From positions 1 to 19,414 of the forward strand of contig JAGACY010000166.1 of NCBI GenBank assembly GCA_017613855.1: DNA of 19,414 nt, read 5' to 3'. Source of the DNA: Pseudomonadota bacterium (GTDB taxonomy: Bacteria; Myxococcota; Bradymonadia; UBA4248). This document shows, piece by piece, positions 15,049-19,414 of this stretch. The notes under the pieces were generated by a model. It made no database searches. It had not been told where the DNA came from and saw nothing but the letters and a program-made list of their open reading frames with translations. Numbering within the stretch: the first letter of the stretch is position 1; the number at the start of each line of letters is the position of its first letter. The position numbers were made by a program, and so were the translations under genes.

Positions 15049-15128
15049 GCGGGGTGTAACCCCGCATCGGGGGTAGGCGCGTATTTGCCGTAGGCAAAAA
15101 GCGCCGTAGGGGGCTTGGCCCCCTACCC
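15049..15128. repeat. Cluster of three GC-rich hairpins, one REP-like
   Basis: The hairpins are GCGGGGT-GTA-ACCCCGC (15049-15065), a GCGCGTATTTGCC-GTA-GGCAAAAAGCGC element (about 15078-15104) matching the shoulders of the palindromes at 10802, and GTAGGGGGC-TTG-GCCCCCTAC (15108-15128, perfect 9-bp stem). They lie between the rplL terminator and the start of the modular lipoprotein gene, so any promoter for that gene must lie within or beside them. Confidence 0.65.
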
Positions 15129-15169
15129 TCAAACGTCACTAACGATGAAATCATAGCCGAAAAAAGGCC

Positions 15170-15199
15170 AAAAAAAAAGCCCTGCATTAAGCAGAGCTT
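15170..15199 (-). terminator. Rho-independent terminator after rplL
   Basis: On the minus strand AAGCTCTGC, loop TTAAT, GCAGGGCTT forms a 9-bp stem with one G-T wobble, followed by a run of T. It lies 25 nt beyond the rplL stop and ends the ribosomal-protein transcript. Confidence 0.9.
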
Positions 15200-15223
15200 C
15201 TTTTAATCGAAATCAGGGACTGA

Positions 15224-15592
15224 TTAGGCCTTGATGTCAACCTTGGCGCCAGCGGCTTCGAGTTTCTTCTTGATGTCTTCAGCTTCGGCTTTCTCGATAC
15301 CTTCTTTGACGGTGGAGGGAGCGCCATCGACGAGTTCTTTGGCTTCTTTGAGGCCGAGACCGGTGATTGCGCGGATTTCCTTAATGACGTTAATCTTGTT
15401 AGCGCCAACATCAGCGAGGATAACTTTGAATTCAGTGGGTTCTTCAACGGCGGCTGCGGCTGCGGCAACGACGACACCACCACCAACGGCTGCTTTGACA
15501 TCCCATTTAGCTTCGAGCTTGGCAACGAGTTCATTCATCTGAACGAGCGTAAGGGACTCAAGATACTCAATAACCTGTTCTTCTGTTACCAT
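15224..15592 (-). CDS. rplL: 50S ribosomal protein L7/L12
   Basis: The product is 122 residues, normal length. The N-terminal dimerisation segment ([20 protein letters not shown]) is followed by an Ala/Gly/Val hinge and the C-terminal factor-binding domain with [20 protein letters not shown] and [16 protein letters not shown]7/L12 forms the flexible stalk that recruits and stimulates GTPase translation factors. ATG 15590-15592 has GGAG 8 nt upstream. It is co-transcribed with rplJ, 118 nt upstream. It is the last gene of its transcript; rpoBC does not follow. Confidence 0.97.
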   Translation of the reverse strand: MVTEEQVIEYLESLTLVQMNELVAKLEAKWDVKAAVGGGVVVAAAAAAVEEPTEFKVILADVGANKINVIKEIRAITGLGLKEAKELVDGAPSTVKEGIEKAEAEDIKKKLEAAGAKVDIKA

Positions 15593-15710
15593 AATAAAAA
15601 CTCCAATGTCCTGATGGACGAAAGATGAAGCGCATTTGCGCAAAATAATTAAAAGAAAAGAAATTGGGATTCGAAAGAATCACCGAAAAGTAAAGAGAGA
15701 CGAACTAAGC

Positions 15711-16196
15711 CTAGCCTTCCATTTTGTCGGCACGTGCCTTGAGGACAGCAGCGAATTTCGTAGTTGTGCCTTTGAAGACGGAGAGGAGAGCGGAGAGGGA
15801 CTCGCTGTAGGTGCGCATTTTGGAGAGATTGTCGACACCAGCGACATCGAGGACTTCGCCACTGACGAGGCCGCCCGTAATTTTGAAATTGGGATTATTT
15901 TTGGCAAAATCGATTGCAACGCGAGCCGGCGAAATGGGGTCATTGAGCTTCATTGCGACGGCGACGGGGCCATGGAATTTTGCACAAATCGGTTCGAGAA
16001 CGGTACCGGCGAGGGCTTTTTTCGCGAGTGTATTTTTGATAACGCGGAAAGTGACGCCTTCAGCACGGAATTTCGAGCGAACCTCATTGATCGTATTCAC
16101 GGTGACGCCGGAAGTATCGGCAATCACGACGGAATCGATGCCATCAAACAGCGCTTTGTAGGACGCTATCGCGGCTTCTTTTTCGTTTCTGTTCAT
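15711..16196 (-). CDS. rplJ: 50S ribosomal protein L10
   Basis: The product is 161 residues, slightly short but within the family range. The N-terminal rRNA-binding domain has SVVIADTSGVTVNTINEVRS and VTFRVIKNTLAKKAL, followed by the glycine-containing ITGGLVSGEVL segment and the C-terminal helix that carries L7/L12 dimers (SALLSVFKGTTTKFAAVLKA). ATG 16194-16196 has AGAGGA a few nt upstream. L10 in family members represses its own operon by binding the leader, and a long leader is present here. Confidence 0.96.
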   Translation of the reverse strand: MNRNEKEAAIASYKALFDGIDSVVIADTSGVTVNTINEVRSKFRAEGVTFRVIKNTLAKKALAGTVLEPICAKFHGPVAVAMKLNDPISPARVAIDFAKNNPNFKITGGLVSGEVLDVAGVDNLSKMRTYSESLSALLSVFKGTTTKFAAVLKARADKMEG

Positions 16197-16391
16197 AATT
16201 CCTCTAACTGATTCACGAAATAAAAAAAGCAGGACAATCGGAACTTTGGATTGAGCTGTGGTGCAATCAGAAATTGAGAAATTATCTGAGGGCAGGACCG
16301 GCTCAGCAGGCGTTGATTCGAACCAACATTAAAGCGGGAAAACCGCTGCCGACATCTCCGACGGATCCGATGGCCGTCAAAAAGCGGGCGC
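16197..16391 (-). promoter_or_regulatory. Probable L10 leader region upstream of rplJ
   Basis: About 190 nt separate the promoter from the rplJ start. The transcript contains CTGAG...CTCAG pairing and a CAATC-loop-GATTG hairpin followed by TCCTGCTTTTTTT, which looks like an attenuator T-run close to the ribosome site. Ribosomal L10 leaders in other bacteria lie in this place and bind the L10-L12 complex. I cannot confirm the kink-turn binding site by eye, so the family assignment is tentative. Confidence 0.5.
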
Positions 16392-16420
16392 TTTATAATC
16401 GCGCCCGTAAAACATGTCAA
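16392..16420 (-). promoter_or_regulatory. Near-consensus sigma-70 promoter for rplJL
   Basis: The -35 is TTGACA (genomic 16415-16420 read in reverse) and the -10 is TATAAA (16392-16397), with exactly 17 nt between them. It lies 2 nt beyond the rplA stop codon, so rplJL can be transcribed apart from rplKA. Confidence 0.85.
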
Positions 16421-16422
16421 GC

Positions 16423-17115
16423 TTAAAAGAGCGTGCGATCAATTTTTACGCCGGGGCTCATGGTCGAAGAGATGGTAACACTCTTGACATAAGTACCTTT
16501 GGTGGTCGCAGGTTTAAGTTTGAGGAGGACTTCCATCAATGCATTGAAGTTTTCAGCCAATTTATCGGCGTCGAACGATGCACGACCGATGGGAGCATGA
16601 ATGATACCAGCGCGTTCAACACGGAATTCAACGCGGCCGGCTTTGGTTTCTTTGATAGCGCGAGCAACATCGGTGGTGACGGTTCCGACTTTGGGGTTAG
16701 GCATCAAACCGCGCGGGCCAAGTACGCGACCGAGACGGCCAACTTTACCCATCATATCAGGCGTAGCAATCGCCTTATCGAAATCGAGCCAACCATCTGC
16801 AATCTTCTGAACGAGGTCGTCTGCACCCACAAAATCAGCGCCTGCTTCACGAGCTTCTTTTTCTTTTTCACCGCTTGCGAAGACCACAACGCGAACCGTT
16901 TTACCGATTCCGTGGGGCAGTACTACCGCGCCGCGAACCATTTGATCTGCATGACGCGGATCAACGCCGAGCCGAACAGCCACATCCACGCTGGCATCAA
17001 ATTTCGTTGATGTCATGCTCTTAACGATTTCCATCGCTTCCTGGATGTTGTCGTAACGCTTCTGCCTATCGACTAATTTTATAGCTTCTTTGTACTTCTT
17101 ACCTCTAGTTGCCAT
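16423..17115 (-). CDS. rplA: 50S ribosomal protein L1
   Basis: The product is 230 residues, normal length. L1 signatures include [37 protein letters not shown] and [19 protein letters not shown]1 forms the mobile arm that releases deacylated tRNA and, in family members, represses the L11 operon. ATG 17113-17115 has AAGGAG 8 nt upstream; an upstream in-frame extension overlaps the end of rplK and is rejected. The gap to rplK is 14 nt. Confidence 0.97.
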   Translation of the reverse strand: MATRGKKYKEAIKLVDRQKRYDNIQEAMEIVKSMTSTKFDASVDVAVRLGVDPRHADQMVRGAVVLPHGIGKTVRVVVFASGEKEKEAREAGADFVGADDLVQKIADGWLDFDKAIATPDMMGKVGRLGRVLGPRGLMPNPKVGTVTTDVARAIKETKAGRVEFRVERAGIIHAPIGRASFDADKLAENFNALMEVLLKLKPATTKGTYVKSVTISSTMSPGVKIDRTLF

Positions 17116-17129
17116 TGTGCTGCTCCTTT

Positions 17130-17555
17130 TTAATCTACAATGTCCACGCCCATACTGCGGCATGTGCCAGCAACTGTGCGCATCGCAGCTTCAATGTCAT
17201 CTGTATTCAGGTCAGGAAGCTTGATTTCAGCAATCTTCCGAATCTGAGCCTTGGTAATCTTACCAACCTTTTCGCGGTTAGGAACACCGCTGCCGCCTTT
17301 CAGGCCGAGCTCTTTCATAATGAGCACTGCCGCAGGAGGCGTTTTGACCACAAAGCTAAAGCTGTGGTCGGCATAAACCGTAATCACAACAGGCGTCAGA
17401 ATACCATCGCCTTTCTGCGTTTTAGCATTGAACTGCTTGCAGAATTCCATGATATTCACGCCGTGCTGACCCAAAGCAGGACCAACAGGAGGCGAAGGAT
17501 TCGCCTTGCCGGCCGGACATTGCAATTTGACGTAACCTACAATTTTCTTGGCCAT
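17130..17555 (-). CDS. rplK: 50S ribosomal protein L11
   Basis: The product is 141 residues, normal length. It has the N-terminal motif [20 protein letters not shown] and the C-terminal rRNA-binding domain ([20 protein letters not shown]). L11 binds the GTPase-associated centre of 23S rRNA. It starts 17 nt downstream of nusG. The upstream GGA is weak, so translation may rely on coupling to nusG. Confidence 0.97.
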   Translation of the reverse strand: MAKKIVGYVKLQCPAGKANPSPPVGPALGQHGVNIMEFCKQFNAKTQKGDGILTPVVITVYADHSFSFVVKTPPAAVLIMKELGLKGGSGVPNREKVGKITKAQIRKIAEIKLPDLNTDDIEAAMRTVAGTCRSMGVDIVD

Positions 17556-17572
17556 TTTCTTTTTCCAAATAA

Positions 17573-18112
17573 CTATGCGTTGACCTTCTCAACCTGCGAA
17601 AAATCAAGTTCGACAGGAACAACGCGCCCTAATATACTCACGAGCACGCAAAGTCTCGATTTGTCTCTATCGAGTGACTCTACGGTACCCGAGAAATTCA
17701 CAAACGGACCATCCAAAACGCGGACGGTATCTTTCAATTCAATATTGAATACGCTGTCGGGTTTTTCAACGCTCTTGTTCATCTTGCCGATGATGCGTTC
17801 TACCTCGGCATCGCTCATCGAGGGCGGTTCTGTCGTTCCACCGACAAATCCACTCACTTTCGAGGTGCCCTTCACAAGGTGCCATGTCTCATCCGTCAAT
17901 TCCATCTGAACGAGCATGTAACCTGGGAAGAATTTTCGCGTACGCTGACGCTTTTCGCCACCTTTTTTGGGCTCTACAACCGTCTCAACCGGGACGAGCA
18001 CTTCACCGAATTTATCCTGTAAATTCGATGTTTTGATGCGCTCTTCCAGTGATAATTTTGCACGATTTTCACAGCCCGAGTGCGTATTGACTATGTACCA
18101 TTTCATTGCCAT
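17573..18112 (-). CDS. nusG: Transcription termination/antitermination factor NusG
   Basis: The product is 179 residues. The N-terminal NGN domain begins [20 protein letters not shown] and includes [15 protein letters not shown]. The C-terminal KOW domain contains [19 protein letters not shown]. NusG binds RNA polymerase and couples it to Rho or to ribosomes. The ATG at 18110-18112 has AAGGAA about 8 nt upstream; a second ATG two codons later is less well placed. It follows secE by 75 nt. Confidence 0.96.
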   Translation of the reverse strand: MAMKWYIVNTHSGCENRAKLSLEERIKTSNLQDKFGEVLVPVETVVEPKKGGEKRQRTRKFFPGYMLVQMELTDETWHLVKGTSKVSGFVGGTTEPPSMSDAEVERIIGKMNKSVEKPDSVFNIELKDTVRVLDGPFVNFSGTVESLDRDKSRLCVLVSILGRVVPVELDFSQVEKVNA

Positions 18113-18187
18113 GTCGATTTCCTTACAACGAAATATTTCGAATATGCGACTTACACACACCTTCGAGTGTCTGTAAAAACCGGGGCG

Positions 18188-18574
18188 CTACTTAATACCT
18201 AAAATCAAATCCGTCAACTCTTTTGCGCCCATATCGAATGTAAAAAGTATCAATGCCACAATTAATGAAGTGGCTATCACCACTTTCATGGCATATTTCG
18301 TTTCATCTGCATTCGGCCATGTGACTTTTTTCATTTCACGGGCAACGTTCAGGGAGCCCTCATAAATCTTCGGGCTGCGCCAAAGCAAGAATGCCGTGAT
18401 AATGCCCAGTATAATACCAGCTATTGTCGAATAAGTCACACGCTCGCCCAGCAAATGGACATCAACAACGTGTGCAACGCTCAACACCCAGGCCGAGAGC
18501 TTCATATAAAACCAGGACATGACAATTGCCGCCACTATGTACGTCAAATTCACGTAGCGTTTTACTTCATCCAT
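18188..18574 (-). CDS. secE: Preprotein translocase subunit SecE
   Basis: The product is 128 residues. There are three predicted membrane segments (about 10-30, 48-66, 97-115), as in the long E. coli type, and the amphipathic family motif AREMKKVTWPNADET before the last helix. It joins SecY and SecG in the inner-membrane channel. ATG 18572-18574 has GGAG 7 nt upstream. It begins only 26 nt after a terminator-like hairpin, so expression may depend on read-through from tuf/tRNA or an unseen promoter. Confidence 0.95.
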   Translation of the reverse strand: MDEVKRYVNLTYIVAAIVMSWFYMKLSAWVLSVAHVVDVHLLGERVTYSTIAGIILGIITAFLLWRSPKIYEGSLNVAREMKKVTWPNADETKYAMKVVIATSLIVALILFTFDMGAKELTDLILGIK

Positions 18575-18599
18575 GGATTCACTCCGGCTAAATAATCAC

Positions 18600-18639
18600 A
18601 AAAATTAAGAGCCTTTTGTCTGGAGGCAAAAGGCTCTTA
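18600..18639 (-). terminator. Strong terminator-like hairpin between tRNA-Trp and secE
   Basis: On the minus strand TAAGAGCCTTTTG (18639-18627) pairs perfectly with CAAAAGGCTCTTA (18618-18606) around an 8-nt loop, followed by TTTTT. It has all the features of an intrinsic terminator. Confidence 0.9.
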
Positions 18640-18642
18640 CAA

Positions 18643-18715
18643 CAGGGGTGGAAGGACTCGAACCCTCGGCCCACGGCTTTGGAGGCCGTTGCTCTACCAA
18701 CTGAGCTACGCCCCT
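18643..18715 (-). tRNA. trpT: tRNA-Trp (anticodon CCA)
   Basis: It is 73 nt with an unencoded CCA end. The D arm is GCTC-AGTTGGTA-GAGC, the anticodon arm ACGGC-CTCCAAA-GCCGT gives anticodon CCA, and the T arm is GAGGG-TTCGAGT-CCTTC with one G-T pair. The acceptor stem AGGGGCG/CACCCCT pairs except for C6-A67. The discriminator base is G73, as in bacterial tRNA-Trp. Its place between tuf and secE is the common bacterial order. Confidence 0.95.
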
Positions 18716-18744
18716 AAAATCCCCGCTATAAAAGCAGGGATTTT
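18716..18744 (-). terminator. Hairpin between tuf and tRNA-Trp
   Basis: AAAATCCCTGC and GCGGGGATTTT form an 11-bp stem with one G-T wobble and a 7-nt loop on the minus strand. The T residues are inside the stem and the tRNA begins at the next base, so it could be a weak terminator or a processing signal for release of the tRNA. Confidence 0.6.
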
Positions 18745-18757
18745 ATATCAGGACAAA

Positions 18758-19414
18758 TTACTTGTCGAGGATTGCAGAAACAACGCCTGCGCCAACCGTA
18801 CGACCACCTTCACGGATGGAGAAACGGAGACCTTCGTCCATAGCGATCGGTTCAATCAAGTCAACTTTCAGAACGACGTTATCGCCGGGCATAACCATCT
18901 CAACATCGCCTTCGAGTGTAACAACACCCGTGACGTCCGTTGTACGGAAATAGAACTGAGGACGATAGCCATTGCGGAAGAATGTATGACGGCCACCTTC
19001 TTCTTTGGAGAGGACATAAACCTGACCTTTGAAGGATTTGTGGGGGTGAATCGAACCGGGTTTCGCAAGAACCTGACCACGGCGGATTTCGTCTTTCTTG
19101 GTACCACGGAGCAAGCAACCAATGTTGTCACCGGCTTCGCCGTATTCCAACAATTTACGGAACATTTCAACGCCCGTGACGACCGTCTTGTCGATCTGGT
19201 CTTTCATACCAACGATATCAACAGGATCATTCACGCGAATCTGGCCTGTCTCAACACGACCCGTGGCAACTGTACCACGACCGGAAATTGAGAAGACGTC
19301 TTCGACTGGCATCAAGAAGGGCTTATCAATCGGACGCTGCGGCGTAGGAATGTAGGTATCAACGGCATCCATCAATTTCTCAACGGACTGCGTACCATAT
19401 TCACTGTCAATGCC
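18758..19414 (-). CDS. tuf: Elongation factor Tu (partial, N-terminus outside the window)
   Basis: The visible 218 residues begin [20 protein letters not shown], near the end of the GTPase domain, and include all of domains II and [54 protein letters not shown] and [19 protein letters not shown]-Tu delivers aminoacyl-tRNA to the ribosome. The GTP-binding motifs lie beyond the window. The segment [11 protein letters not shown] lacks the Pro present in E. coli (HTPFFKGYRPQ), a minor variation. Confidence 0.97.
   Translation of the reverse strand, partial: GIDSEYGTQSVEKLMDAVDTYIPTPQRPIDKPFLMPVEDVFSISGRGTVATGRVETGQIRVNDPVDIVGMKDQIDKTVVTGVEMFRKLLEYGEAGDNIGCLLRGTKKDEIRRGQVLAKPGSIHPHKSFKGQVYVLSKEEGGRHTFFRNGYRPQFYFRTTDVTGVVTLEGDVEMVMPGDNVVLKVDLIEPIAMDEGLRFSIREGGRTVGAGVVSAILDK

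Noticed and set aside
14332..15093. 253-residue plus-strand open frame
   Set aside because: It is antisense to the Cys-rich modules of the modular lipoprotein and has no family features.

Overview
The window looks like a chromosomal segment of a moderate-GC Gram-negative bacterium. Cys-rich lipoproteins, PEGA-like and TPR/HEAT proteins, outer-membrane beta barrels and a degenerate sensor kinase together resemble the former Deltaproteobacteria (Myxococcota or Bradymonadales-like). That placement is inference from protein style; no 16S rRNA or other placing marker is present beyond ribosomal proteins and EF-Tu.

Layout. Positions 1-950 hold a repeat-rich stretch: three copies of a two-hairpin REP-like element, heptamer arrays, and the remnant of an Rpn/PD-(D/E)XK transposase. 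A small PEGA-like lipoprotein follows (951-1460). A second repeat island (1461-1940) runs into the 3' end of a minus-strand cluster: a GspG-like lipoprotein (4467-4973), a LamB-type porin (2819-4411) and an alpha/alpha-toroid protein (1932-2813). A small helical protein (5041-5382) lies just upstream of that cluster. A third repeat island (5486-5791) precedes an exported beta-barrel protein (5870-6790), a 1283-residue exported TPR/HEAT protein (6946-10797) and a GAF/HATPase protein (10921-12168), all on the plus strand. The TPR/HEAT gene is bracketed by palindrome pairs in opposite orientation.

The rest is on the minus strand. It holds an 894-residue lipoprotein made of Cys-rich modules, Calx-beta-like repeats and a glycine-rich ALK-type domain (12310-14994). 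Upstream of that is the translation cluster, in transcription order tuf (partial at the window edge), tRNA-Trp, secE, nusG, rplK, rplA, rplJ, rplL. The rplJL pair has its own near-consensus promoter and a long leader. A clear terminator follows rplL, and the usual rpoBC neighbours are not there.

The most unusual content is the non-coding repeat system of the first 6 kb. Period-7 arrays (units such as AATTGCG, AATGCGG and AATGCGT) alternate with a roughly 47-bp module. Both islands close with a shared tag followed by an array in the opposite orientation, and several arrays or palindromes begin within a few bases of stop codons. Most long open frames in these stretches are translations of the repeats and are not genes.
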